From Cystobacter fuscus DSM 2262 (lineage in GTDB: Bacteria > Myxococcota > Myxococcia > Myxococcales > Myxococcaceae): a stretch of 64,000 nucleotides of DNA. This document shows, one piece after another, positions 43,146 through 53,579 of the stretch. Made by a program: the position numbers and the translations under genes. The stretch's first letter is position 1, and each line of letters begins with the position of its first letter. Location: the NCBI RefSeq assembly GCF_000335475.2, contig NZ_ANAH02000001.1:682001-746000 (forward strand), given 5' to 3'. Below the pieces are notes generated by a model. That model was not told the DNA's origin. It worked only from the letters and a program-made list of their open reading frames with translations, and did no database searches.

Positions 43146-44291
43146 TCAGGGAAGGGCGCTCAGGAGCAGCCGGCAGCGCAGCCCTCCATTGCGCACCGGC
43201 AGCTCGCGCGCTCCGGGCAGGGCGAGCGCGCGGATGAGGCCCGGCTCCTCGGGAACGAGCACCGCGGCGCGCCAACCCGCGAAGGCCCGCCGCAAGGTGG
43301 CCCCGAGCGCCCGGTACAACCCCGGCAGGTCCTCCCCCTCTCCCACCCGCTTGCCATAGGGCGGATTGGCCACCACCCACCCGGGCCCGAGCCCCGAGGG
43401 CAGCGTCAGCGTGCGCACGTCCTGGCGCTCCAGCGTGAGCGTCACGCCCGCCCGCCGCGCGTTGCGTCTGGCCGTCCCCAACGAGCCCGCGTTGAGATCA
43501 TGCCCCCGCAGCACCGCGCGCGGGGCCGGCAGGGCCTGGGCCTCCGCGCGGGCCCGGCGCTCCGCCCAGGCCCCCGCGTCGAAGCCGGGAAAGCGCTCGA
43601 AGGCGAAGGGCCGTGCGAGCCCCGGCGCCCGCTGTTGGGACATCCACGCGCCCTCGATGAGGAAGGTGCCCGAGCCACACATGGGGTCCACCAACGGCGC
43701 CACGCCGTCGTACCCGGCCAGCACCAGGATGCCCGCGGCGAGCGTCTCGCGCAGCGGCGCCCGGCTCACCTCCTGGCGGTAGCCCCGGCGGTGCAGCGGC
43801 TCGCCACTGGTGTCCGCGCTCACCGTGCACGTGTCCCCCTCCACGCGCACGAGCAGGGTGAGGCCCTCGCCCGGCTCCTCGTCCAGGAGGCCCGCGCGCT
43901 CCACCGAGGGCAGCCCCCAGGCCCGGGCCGCGGCGGCCAGCACCGCGTCCGGCCCCTTGAAGCGCGCGCCATGCAGGACCACCGAGAGCCGGGGCACCGT
44001 CCGCCCGTCCCACACCGGCCGCAGGGGCAGGGCCGCGAGCCCCTTGGCGAGCGCCGCCGCGTCCGGCGCGGGAAAGCGTCCCAGGCGCAGCCACACCCGG
44101 CTCGCCGTGCGCAGGCGCAGGTTGGCCTCCTGGTGCAGCCCCGGGGCCCCCTCGAGCTCCACCCCCCCCTCCACGCGCCGGGGCGACAGGCCCAGGGCCT
44201 CCGCCTCGGCCGCCACGGCGGGCTCCAGGCCGGGCAGCGCCGGGATGAAGAGCCATTCCCTCTGTTGGACGTTGGTCACCTGGAGCGGCAT
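43146..44291 (-). CDS. THUMP-type RNA (guanine-N2) methyltransferase
   Basis: 381 residues. The N-terminal part (about 10-150) is a THUMP-like domain starting WLFIPALPGLEPAVAAEAEAL. The C-terminal methyltransferase has LVDPMCGSGTFLIEGAWM (motif I), GHDLNAGSLGTARRNA, and the catalytic NPPYGKRVG, which identifies the RlmL/Trm14-like group that makes m2G in rRNA or tRNA. The ATG at 44291 is chosen; the upstream extension is Arg-rich. It is divergent from the reductase gene, 71 bp apart, and convergent with the histidine kinase gene. Confidence 0.9.
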   Translation of the reverse strand: MPLQVTNVQQREWLFIPALPGLEPAVAAEAEALGLSPRRVEGGVELEGAPGLHQEANLRLRTASRVWLRLGRFPAPDAAALAKGLAALPLRPVWDGRTVPRLSVVLHGARFKGPDAVLAAAARAWGLPSVERAGLLDEEPGEGLTLLVRVEGDTCTVSADTSGEPLHRRGYRQEVSRAPLRETLAAGILVLAGYDGVAPLVDPMCGSGTFLIEGAWMSQQRAPGLARPFAFERFPGFDAGAWAERRARAEAQALPAPRAVLRGHDLNAGSLGTARRNARRAGVTLTLERQDVRTLTLPSGLGPGWVVANPPYGKRVGEGEDLPGLYRALGATLRRAFAGWRAAVLVPEEPGLIRALALPGARELPVRNGGLRCRLLLSALP

Positions 44292-44362
44292 TGTCCGCGC
44301 CCGACGCCCGGCCGCAATGCTTTCCTCACGGGAACGTCCACCCGGACGAAGGAGAGCACGCC

Positions 44363-45247
44363 ATGAGCGACGTCGCGAGGAACGCCCGCGAGCGGCCACG
44401 GGAGTACGAGGTGACGGTGGACAGCGTGCGCTGGGACACGCCCGACACCGTCACGCTCCAGTTGGACTTCGGCCCCGAGCGCCCCGACTACCGCGCCGGC
44501 CAGTTCCTCAACCTGGACCCGCATCAGTTCCGCGCCCTCGGCCACCTCATCGCCTACTTCCAGCAGCACAAGGGGCGCAAGGAACCAGCGCGCGCCTACT
44601 CGCTCGCCTCCGCGCCGCACGAGAAGCTCGTGGCCATCACCGTGAAGGACGAGGAGTTCATCCCCGGCCTCACCCCCTACCCCCCCCTGCTCTCGCCCTA
44701 CCTCGTGCACGCGCCCCTCACGGGCTCGCGCATGAAGGTGCTCGGCTTCATGGGCCCCTACGTGCTGCCGGACGACGTGGAGGAGCGCACGGACCACCTC
44801 GTCCATGTCGTCGCCGGCTCCGGCGCGGTGCCCAACTTCTCCATCCTCAAGGACGCGCTGCACCGGGGCCTCCGGCTGCGGCACACCCTGCTGTGCTCCA
44901 ACAAGACGTGGGCGGACATCCTCTACCGCGAGGAGCTGGACGCGCTCGCGCGCGCGCACCCGGACCGGCTGCGCGTGGTGCACACCCTCACCCGCGAGAC
45001 GGACGAGACGCGCTTCGGCCCCACCGTGCGCAAGGGCCGCATCGGAGAGGCCCTCCTGGAGGAGCTGCTCCCCGAGCGCGGCTCCTGCCTCGTCTACGTG
45101 TGCGGCCCGGCCATCACCCCGTGGGCCCGCAAGAAGGCCCTGGAGACGCGCACGCCCGCCACCCCGCGCTTCCTGGAGACGGTCATCGGCCACCTGCACA
45201 CGCTCGGCGTCGACGACAAGCGAATCAAACGGGAGTCGTACGGGTGA
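44363..45247 (+). CDS. FNR-type flavin oxidoreductase
   Basis: 294 residues. FAD-binding site RAYSLASAP, NAD(P)-site VVAGSGAVPNFSIL, and VYVCGPAI near the C-terminus are the standard ferredoxin-NADP reductase superfamily motifs. There is no ferredoxin domain, so it needs a separate partner. The C-terminal tail (RIKRESYG) resembles those of phenylacetyl-CoA epoxidase/BoxA-like reductases, but no such pathway genes are close. The ATG at 44363 has AAGGAGAGCACGCC upstream. Its last 23 nt overlap the 3' end of the convergent methyltransferase gene. Confidence 0.82.
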   Translation: MSDVARNARERPREYEVTVDSVRWDTPDTVTLQLDFGPERPDYRAGQFLNLDPHQFRALGHLIAYFQQHKGRKEPARAYSLASAPHEKLVAITVKDEEFIPGLTPYPPLLSPYLVHAPLTGSRMKVLGFMGPYVLPDDVEERTDHLVHVVAGSGAVPNFSILKDALHRGLRLRHTLLCSNKTWADILYREELDALARAHPDRLRVVHTLTRETDETRFGPTVRKGRIGEALLEELLPERGSCLVYVCGPAITPWARKKALETRTPATPRFLETVIGHLHTLGVDDKRIKRESYG

Positions 45248-46199
45248 TGTCGGCGGCCGGGGGGGCCGGGGTGGAGCTCGCGGGCTCCACGCCGAGCAGC
45301 CGCGTGAGCTTGGGTCGCACCCCGTAGGCGCCCAGCATCGCCTCCAGCTTCGCGCGCGCCTGCCGGTTCTCCCGGTGCACGCGCCGGCCGAGGATCAGCT
45401 CGTTCTTGAGCGAGTGCTCCCAACCCGTCAGCTCCGTCACCGTCACCTGGTAGCCGAAGGACTCCAGCGTCAGCGCGCGCAGCACGTTGGTCAGGTGGCT
45501 GCCGAACTCGCGGCGGTGCCAGGGGTGCTGGTAGAGCAGCGAGAGCGTCGGCTCCACCGCGGCCCGGCCCTCCTTGAGCTGCGTGGCCACCTCCGCCTGG
45601 CAGCACGGCACCACCGCCACGTAGTCCGCGCCCTTCTGGATGGCCACCGCCAGCGCGTCATCCGTCGCCGTGTCGCAGGCATGCAGGGCCATGAGCAGGT
45701 GGATGCGCTCGGGCCACTGCGCGCTCTCCAGGTGCGCCGTCTGGAACTCCATCCGGGAGAAGCCCAGCCGCCCGGCGCGCTCCTTGGCCCGCTGCGTCAA
45801 CTCCGGCCGGCCCTCCACGTTGAGCAGCACGCCGCCCTCGGCGTCCTTGAGGAACAGCTCGTAGAGGATGAAGCCCAGGTAGGCGTTGCCGCTGCCCGCG
45901 TCCACCACCACGGGCGAGGCGTGACGGCCCTGGATGTCCTCCAGCGCCGGCCGCAACAACCCCACCAGGTGGTTGACCTGCTTGAGCTTGCGCAGCGTGT
46001 CCGCGTTGAGGTTGCCCTCGCGCGTGAGCAGGTGCAGCTCACGCAGCAGCTCCCGGGACTGGTCCGGCAGGAGCTCGCGCTTGACCCGCGCGCCTTTGAC
46101 CTGCCGCCTCAGACGGACACCACCTCGGTGACCTCGGGGACGAGCTCGCGCAGCCGCGTCTCGATGCCCATCTTCAAGGTCGCCGTGGAAGAGGGGCAC
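45225..46199 (-). CDS. Class I SAM methyltransferase, start unresolved
   Basis: About 295-325 residues. The SAM-binding motif is VVDAGSGNAYLGFIL, followed by NVEGRPELTQRA and LMALHACDTATDDALA, then VVPCCQAEVA. This is the Methyltransf_32-like pattern of RNA/protein-type methyltransferases. The conserved part begins about 46105 on the plus coordinate. No ATG, GTG or TTG lies in frame there: the nearest standard starts are GTG at 46199 and 46208, inside the 3' end of nfu (about 90 bp overlap), and a CTG at 46112 overlaps the nfu stop. The 3' end overlaps the FNR gene by 23 bp. Confidence 0.8.
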   Translation of the reverse strand: MPLFHGDLEDGHRDAAARARPRGHRGGVRLRRQVKGARVKRELLPDQSRELLRELHLLTREGNLNADTLRKLKQVNHLVGLLRPALEDIQGRHASPVVVDAGSGNAYLGFILYELFLKDAEGGVLLNVEGRPELTQRAKERAGRLGFSRMEFQTAHLESAQWPERIHLLMALHACDTATDDALAVAIQKGADYVAVVPCCQAEVATQLKEGRAAVEPTLSLLYQHPWHRREFGSHLTNVLRALTLESFGYQVTVTELTGWEHSLKNELILGRRVHRENRQARAKLEAMLGAYGVRPKLTRLLGVEPASSTPAPPAADITRTTPV

Positions 46200-46672
46200 C
46201 CCGCGCACGAGCCCTTCATGTGCAGGTAGACGATGCCTTCCTCGAAGCGGTCCAGGGTGATGTCGCCACCATCCTGCGCCACCGCCGGGCGGATCTCCGC
46301 GTCGAGGATCTCCTGGATGCGCGTCTCCACCGAGCCGCCCGCCGTGCCCGCCGCCGTGCGCGCCGCCGCGATCGCCTCCTCGTTCACCGCGGGCAGGCCC
46401 GCGCCGAGGTGCTCGTCCAGCGTGCCCATCACCGCGTCGTTCAGCTCGTCCCACTCGCCCGCGTCACCCTTGGTGACGGTGACGAAGTTGCTGCCCACCA
46501 TCACCGCCGTCACGCCCTGGATGCCCATGAGCTTGGCGGCCAGCGGCGACTTCTCCTCCGCCGCCTGCGTACTGGTGATGCTCACCGCTCCCGACGACAC
46601 GAGCCGCCGATCCACCACGTACTTCAGGGTGCTGGGGTTGGGGGTCCACTCGAGCTGGATGTTCACCGACAT
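46109..46672 (-). CDS. nfuA: Iron-sulfur cluster scaffold/carrier Nfu
   Basis: 187 residues. The N-terminal Nfu_N domain (TPNPSTLKYVV, FVTVTKG) is followed by a C-terminal NifU domain, with the cluster-binding CAGCP motif in YLHMKGSCAGCPSS and the LKMGIETRLRELVPEV end. It receives and passes on Fe-S clusters. Its stop overlaps the region where the following methyltransferase gene starts. An AT-rich stretch about 90-125 bp upstream of its start is a likely promoter region. Confidence 0.92.
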   Translation of the reverse strand: MSVNIQLEWTPNPSTLKYVVDRRLVSSGAVSITSTQAAEEKSPLAAKLMGIQGVTAVMVGSNFVTVTKGDAGEWDELNDAVMGTLDEHLGAGLPAVNEEAIAAARTAAGTAGGSVETRIQEILDAEIRPAVAQDGGDITLDRFEEGIVYLHMKGSCAGCPSSTATLKMGIETRLRELVPEVTEVVSV

Positions 46673-46755
46673 GTCGAAATCTCTCCGTTCCCTCTTCCTC
46701 TAAGCCCTTGGCTCCCGCCTGGCAACCACGTGCTCGCCCCAGGGCCCACCCCAGA

Positions 46756-46800
46756 AGTTGTTCTATCTGACAATGATAACTTTACCTGAATTCAATGAAT
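46756..46800. promoter_or_regulatory. AT-rich divergent promoter region
   Basis: The 185-bp space between nfu (minus) and the DUF2378 gene (plus) contains one conspicuous AT-rich block. CTGACA (46767-46772) followed after 18 bp by TTCAAT (46791-46796) is the best promoter-like pair for the plus strand. TTGAAT on the reverse strand in the same block could serve nfu. ACAATGATAAC inside it has weak similarity to half of a Fur box, too short to call. Confidence 0.3.
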
Positions 46801-46857
46801 CCCCGTAGAGGCGTGCTAGGCTTGGAGGACGGAGACGGAACAATGGGGAGAACGTCC

Positions 46858-47427
46858 ATGGAAAGCACCAGCCTGCAGGCGAGGACCCCCACCTATGCCG
46901 CACCGCTCCGCATCCCCTCCTGTGTCTTCGAGGGGCTGTTCGTCCGGGGCATGCAGCCACACGCGGCCCTCGCCAAGGCCCTGGCCCTGGAGGGGTACGA
47001 TCCCCGCTGCCCCGAGGTCGACTACCCCATCCAGGTGTGGAAGCGCTGCGTGTCCCAGGCGAGGTACCTAGCGTATGGGACGCTGAGCGATGACGAGGCC
47101 TATCGCGCGCTCGGACGCCAGCTCAGCGAGGGCTTCGCCAAGACGCCGCTGGGCCGGATCGCCGCGGTGGGGCTGCCGATGATGGGCCCCGCGCGCGCCC
47201 TGGAGCGGCTGCCGCGCTACCTGGGGATGATGGGCCGCGCGGAGGTCCAGGTGCAGTCCGTCAGCCTGGGCGAGCGCGCGCGGCGCGTCTCCATCGCCGA
47301 CGTGCACAATCCCCCGGAACTCTTCGTCGGCGCGCTCGAGGTGGTGCTGGAATACGCCCACGCGCAGCCCATCATCCACGTAGACGATCGCTCACCGCAG
47401 GGCTTCCGCCTGCTCGTGCGCTGGTAG
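46858..47427 (+). CDS. DUF2378 protein (myxobacterial paralogous family)
   Basis: About 189 residues. The pattern IPSCVFEGLFVRGM near the N-terminus, FAKTPLGRIAAVGLPMMGP and PELFVGALEVVLEYAHA are the DUF2378 (TIGR02265) family, found as large paralog sets in myxobacteria with no known function. The ATG at 46858 has GGGGAG 7 nt upstream; 46843 is possible. A small gene of unknown function follows 8 bp downstream, so the two are probably co-transcribed. Confidence 0.85.
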   Translation: MESTSLQARTPTYAAPLRIPSCVFEGLFVRGMQPHAALAKALALEGYDPRCPEVDYPIQVWKRCVSQARYLAYGTLSDDEAYRALGRQLSEGFAKTPLGRIAAVGLPMMGPARALERLPRYLGMMGRAEVQVQSVSLGERARRVSIADVHNPPELFVGALEVVLEYAHAQPIIHVDDRSPQGFRLLVRW

Positions 47428-47435
47428 AACGCCGC

Positions 47436-47876
47436 ATGGCCTACCCTCCCCGCCTGGCGCACCTGGCCACGCTCTCCGTCGTCGTGGCGAAGCTCGTGCC
47501 CACCTATTCGCGTGCCCACCACCTCGATGAGGAGGAGGCGGCGCAGCGCCTCTCCCAGGCGCTGCGCGGCCGGATGCTGCCGTCGCTGCTGGAAGAGGCG
47601 TGGACGGCCATGCGCGGCAAGAGCAAGCGGCTCGACGACGAGGGGCTCCTGGAGAAGGTGGCCACCACGCTGCGCGACCGGCCCCAGCGCCCCGGACGGG
47701 TGGTGGAGGTGACGGCCGCGTGGAGCGCCTTCCTCGTGCTCGCGGACCTGGAAGCGGGCACCGCCAGCGAGGCCGCGCGCCGGGTGATGGAGTCACCCGA
47801 GGGACAGCGGCGCGCCCAGGAGGGGCTCGCGGAGGTCGGCCGCTTCCTGGCCGCCGAACTCACCCGGGGGCGCTAG
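47436..47876 (+). CDS. Hypothetical small helical protein
   Basis: 146 residues, mostly amphipathic helices, with no Cys, signal peptide or membrane segment. The composition and third-position GC fit a real gene. Recurrent features are acidic/basic helices such as LDEEEAAQRLSQAL and EAARRVMESPEGQRRAQ. I do not recognise it. It starts 8 bp after the DUF2378 gene. Confidence 0.7.
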   Translation: MAYPPRLAHLATLSVVVAKLVPTYSRAHHLDEEEAAQRLSQALRGRMLPSLLEEAWTAMRGKSKRLDDEGLLEKVATTLRDRPQRPGRVVEVTAAWSAFLVLADLEAGTASEAARRVMESPEGQRRAQEGLAEVGRFLAAELTRGR

Positions 47877-48134
47877 GCCGCCCGAAGCCGCCCGCACGGT
47901 TGGCGAGCGCCTCCTCCAGACGTTATAGGCTGGTGCCCGCCGTGATCTCCGCCCTCCAGCCGCCCACCTGCTCCGTGCCTTCCAGCGCCCCCACCTCCGG
48001 GCCGCGAGGCGGCCAGGCGGCGCGCGCCGAGGGCTCATCCACGGCACTCGCCGCTGGCTGGCCTGCTCCGTTAGCGGGCCTCCTCCCGTTCCAAGCGGGA
48101 GCCGTCCGCACCCCCTAATCATTAGAGAAAGCGC

Positions 48135-48461
48135 ATGCCTCGAGAGAAGTCCGATCCGGATTCCAACGTCGTCACGGAGACGGTGCCGCAGAAGAAGCTC
48201 AAGCGGCCCACGCTCTACAAGGTGCTGTTGCACAACGACAACTACACGACGCGCGAGTTCGTGGTGGCCGTTCTCAAGGAGGTCTTCCACAAATCGGAGA
48301 CGGATGCCGTGCAGATCATGCTGCACATCCATTACAACGGCATCGGCGTGGCCGGCGTTTATACGTACGAGGTCGCAGAGACGAAGGTACGCACCGTGGA
48401 GGCCGCGGCGCGGGAGAATGGCTTCCCGCTGCGCCTCTCGATGGAACCAGAGGAAGGTTGA
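48135..48461 (+). CDS. clpS: ClpS adaptor for ClpAP
   Basis: 108 residues. The core LYKVLLHNDNYTTREFVV holds the ND pocket that binds N-degrons, and the HYNGIGVAGVYTYEVAETK segment is the ClpA-facing part. It delivers N-end-rule substrates to ClpA. The clpA start lies 4 bp after its stop, so both are one operon. A -35/-10-like pair TTGGCG...TTATAG near 47900-47928 is the best promoter guess. Confidence 0.95.
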   Translation: MPREKSDPDSNVVTETVPQKKLKRPTLYKVLLHNDNYTTREFVVAVLKEVFHKSETDAVQIMLHIHYNGIGVAGVYTYEVAETKVRTVEAAARENGFPLRLSMEPEEG

Positions 48462-48465
48462 GACC

Positions 48466-50778
<2,313 letters not shown>

Positions 50779-50789
50779 GCACCCGGGCC

Positions 50790-50868
50790 CTCCCCCTCGA
50801 GGAAGCAAGAGGGGGAGAGCCCAGAAACGACGAGGGCCAGGTGGAGGGTTTCCCCCTCCCCTGGCCCT
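50790..50868. terminator. Two hairpins between clpA and the chemosensory operon
   Basis: First: CTCCCCCTC (50790-50798) / GAGGGGGAG (50809-50817), loop 10 nt, 12 bp after the clpA stop. Second: AGGGCCAGG (50833-50841) / CCTGGCCCT (50860-50868), extended inside by GGAGGG/CCCTCC, giving a stem of about 15 bp. Probably terminates both converging transcripts. Confidence 0.7.
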
Positions 50869-50896
50869 TCGTGCATTCAGCGGCTCGCGCGGACGA

Positions 50897-52477
50897 CTAC
50901 ACGCGGTAGGCCTTCACCGCGCTGCTGAGCTGCTCGGAGATGACCTGCAGCGTGGTGGCCGCCTCGCCGGTGGCGCTGATACGGGCCACCGTCTCCTCCA
51001 TCATCTTGGAGAGATCACCCACGGCGGTGCTGATCTGGCTGATGCCCACGTTCTGCTGACCCACGGCGGCGGCGATCTGCCGCACGGCGGCGGCGTTGTC
51101 CTGGTTGATGGTGGACAGCTCGCGCAGGCTCTTGCCGTAGGAGCGCACCTGCTCCAGGCCCATCTCCATGCGCTGCGAGCCGCGCTCGGTGGCGCGCACC
51201 GCGGTGGCCACCGAGTTGCCGATATCGTCCAGCAGCTCGCGCACGCGGTCCGTGGACTCGATGGACTGGTCGGCCAGGGCGCGGATTTCACGCGCCACCA
51301 CGCCGAAGCCCTTGCCGTGCTCGCCCGAGCGCACCGCCTCGATGGCGGCGTTGAGCGCGAGCATGTTGGACTGGTCCGCCAGGTCCTTCACCGTCTGGGT
51401 GATGCTGCCGATCTGCACGGTGCGCTCGCCCAGCTCGAGGATCTTCTGGGCGATCTCCTGCACCTGGGCGCGGATGTCGTTGAGGCCCGCGAGCGTCTGC
51501 TCCAGGGAGGCCTCGCCCGTGCGGCTCAGCTCGTCGGCGCGCTCGGCCACGGAGAGCACCGCGTCGGCCTTCTGGGCGGCGAGGAGACTCGTCTGGCGGA
51601 TCTCCTGGGCGGTGACCTGCGTCTCCTGGAGCGCGGAGGCCTGCCGGGCCACCGTCTGCGACTGCTCGGCGGCGGAGGCGTTGAGCTGCTCGGTGGAGGC
51701 GTTGAGGGCCTCGCTGGCCTGCTGGAGGTTCTGCGTCACCGAGCGCAGCCGCTCCACCATCTGAGAGAACGACACGGCCAGCTGGCCCAGCTCGCCGCCC
51801 GCGATGGCGGGGATGGGACGGGTGAGGTCGCCCGACTGGACGATGTGCGCGGCCGCGTTGGTGAGCTCGCGCAGCGGCCCCACGATGGAGCGGCTCAGCA
51901 CGTACACCCCGAGCACGCCCACGGCCACGATGAGCAGGCCCAGCATCAGCATCTTGAGCCACAGCTGGCCCACCAGGACGCTCACGCTGTCGTGCATCAT
52001 GCCCACGTGCAGCACACCCCGCGTCGCGCCCGACAGGGGCGCGGCCACGTCGGCGACGGCCACCCGCTTGTTGTCGACCGTCATCTCCACCATTTCCCGC
52101 GTCTGCGTGCGCTCACCATTGGCGAGGCCGTTGTCGGACAGGGGGTTGGCGGTGAGCAGCTCCACGGGCACATCGCCCGGGAAGGAGTGGGCGAGCACCG
52201 TGTTGCTCTCGTCCACCACGTAGAGGTAGCCCAGGCCCTGGGCATCCCGGAACGCGTCCACCAGGGGCTGCAGCGACGAGGTGCCGCCGGCGCGCTCGGC
52301 GGCGGCCGAGAAGCCCAGCGCGATCGCCTTGCCCTCGTTCAAGGTGCTCGACATGAGGCTGTCGCGCAGCTGCTGGGCCGCCATCATGGACAGCAGGATG
52401 GCGATGGCGACGCTGACGGCCGCGGTGGCGAAGACGAACTGGGCACCGATGCCTATGGATTTACGGGCGGGGCTCAC
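50897..52477 (-). CDS. Methyl-accepting chemotaxis protein
   Basis: 526 residues. Two membrane helices (about 12-32 and 177-200) enclose a periplasmic sensor domain of about 145 residues resembling a single Cache fold. HAMP follows (SRSIVGPLRELTNAAAHIV), then the signalling domain with the conserved hairpin tip ALNAAIEAVRSGEHGKGFG. It is the last gene of the Che operon on the minus strand, 31 bp after cheB, and so should feed the CheA-CheW pair encoded upstream. The C-terminal CheR-docking pentapeptide is absent. Confidence 0.93.
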   Translation of the reverse strand: MSPARKSIGIGAQFVFATAAVSVAIAILLSMMAAQQLRDSLMSSTLNEGKAIALGFSAAAERAGGTSSLQPLVDAFRDAQGLGYLYVVDESNTVLAHSFPGDVPVELLTANPLSDNGLANGERTQTREMVEMTVDNKRVAVADVAAPLSGATRGVLHVGMMHDSVSVLVGQLWLKMLMLGLLIVAVGVLGVYVLSRSIVGPLRELTNAAAHIVQSGDLTRPIPAIAGGELGQLAVSFSQMVERLRSVTQNLQQASEALNASTEQLNASAAEQSQTVARQASALQETQVTAQEIRQTSLLAAQKADAVLSVAERADELSRTGEASLEQTLAGLNDIRAQVQEIAQKILELGERTVQIGSITQTVKDLADQSNMLALNAAIEAVRSGEHGKGFGVVAREIRALADQSIESTDRVRELLDDIGNSVATAVRATERGSQRMEMGLEQVRSYGKSLRELSTINQDNAAAVRQIAAAVGQQNVGISQISTAVGDLSKMMEETVARISATGEAATTLQVISEQLSSAVKAYRV

Positions 52478-52508
52478 GAAAGCACCTCAGTGAGGATGGA
52501 AAAGGGGT

Positions 52509-53579
52509 TCAAACCACGCCCTCCGGACCGGGAGGACGGTTCGGCATGGGACCGCGGCGGCAGCTCATGCGGATGATGTCGGGAATGGAGGACAGGGGAA
52601 CGCCCCGGTCCGCCGCTTTCAGTTCCAGCGCCACCCGGGGCATGCCGAAGACGACGCACGTGGCCTCGTCCTGGGCGAAGGTGACGCCTCCCGCCTTGCG
52701 GATGTCCAGCAGGCCGCGGGCGCCGTCCTCTCCCATGCCGGTGAGGCCACCTCCGCCGGCGCGGCTGCCATAGGTGCGCGCCAGGGAGGACAACAGGAGA
52801 TCTCCCGAGGGACAGGGGCCGCCACGCGTGCGCGTCATGCGCACCACGCCGTTGCCCTCGATGGTCAGGTCGTGACCGTCCGCCGGGAAGTACACCTTGC
52901 CCGCCTCCACGCGCTCACCCTCCCGGGCGATGACCACCTTGAGCGAGGTCACCTGGGAGAGCCAGCGCACCATGCCGGGGGTGAAGCCCTCGGTGATGTG
53001 CTGGGCGATGACGATGGGCACGGGCAGATCCGGAGGCAGGCGCGAGAGCACCTCGGACAGGGCCGGCGGCCCGCCGGTGGAGGCGGCGATGCCCATGATG
53101 TCCACCCGGGCGCCCGACACGGGCGGCGGCGGGCTGGAGACGCGCAGGCGCCGGGAGATGACGGGCACCTCCGCCATCAGACACACCGACTCGGCCAGCT
53201 GCCGGCCCCAACGCCGCAGCTCCTCGCCGCTGATGACGCTCGGCTTGCCGATGAGCTCCAGGGCGCCCGCGCTCATCGCCTGGAAGCACACCTCCAGGTT
53301 GCGCTGGTCCGCCACGGCGCTCACCACCAGGACGCGCGCGGGCGCCTCGGCCATGATCGCCGCGATGGCCGCCGGGCCATCCAGGTCCGGCATGAGCAGA
53401 TCCATGGTGATGACGTCCGGGCGCAACAGGCGCGCCAGCGTCACCGCCCGGCTTCCCGTGTTGGCGCGCCCCACCACCTCGATGCGCGGATCATCCGTCA
53501 GCAGGGCGCTGACGGCATCCGCCATGGTGGGCGAGTCATCCACCACGAGCACACGGATGGGCTCCTTCCCACCACTCAT
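52509..53579 (-). CDS. cheB: Chemotaxis methylesterase CheB
   Basis: 356 residues. The REC domain has VLVVDDSPTM and the phospho-Asp in ITMDLLMPD; the CheB catalytic domain has Ser in IAASTGGPPAL, His in IAQHITEGFTP, and Asp in TGMGEDGARGL. It removes methyl groups from the MCP. The ATG at 53579 overlaps the stop of cheA (ATGA, 4 nt), so the two are translationally coupled. Confidence 0.95.
   Translation of the reverse strand: MSGGKEPIRVLVVDDSPTMADAVSALLTDDPRIEVVGRANTGSRAVTLARLLRPDVITMDLLMPDLDGPAAIAAIMAEAPARVLVVSAVADQRNLEVCFQAMSAGALELIGKPSVISGEELRRWGRQLAESVCLMAEVPVISRRLRVSSPPPPVSGARVDIMGIAASTGGPPALSEVLSRLPPDLPVPIVIAQHITEGFTPGMVRWLSQVTSLKVVIAREGERVEAGKVYFPADGHDLTIEGNGVVRMTRTRGGPCPSGDLLLSSLARTYGSRAGGGGLTGMGEDGARGLLDIRKAGGVTFAQDEATCVVFGMPRVALELKAADRGVPLSSIPDIIRMSCRRGPMPNRPPGPEGVV

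Noticed and set aside
46770-46781. Possible Fur box in front of nfu
   Set aside because: Only about one half-site resembles the consensus; the other half does not match.
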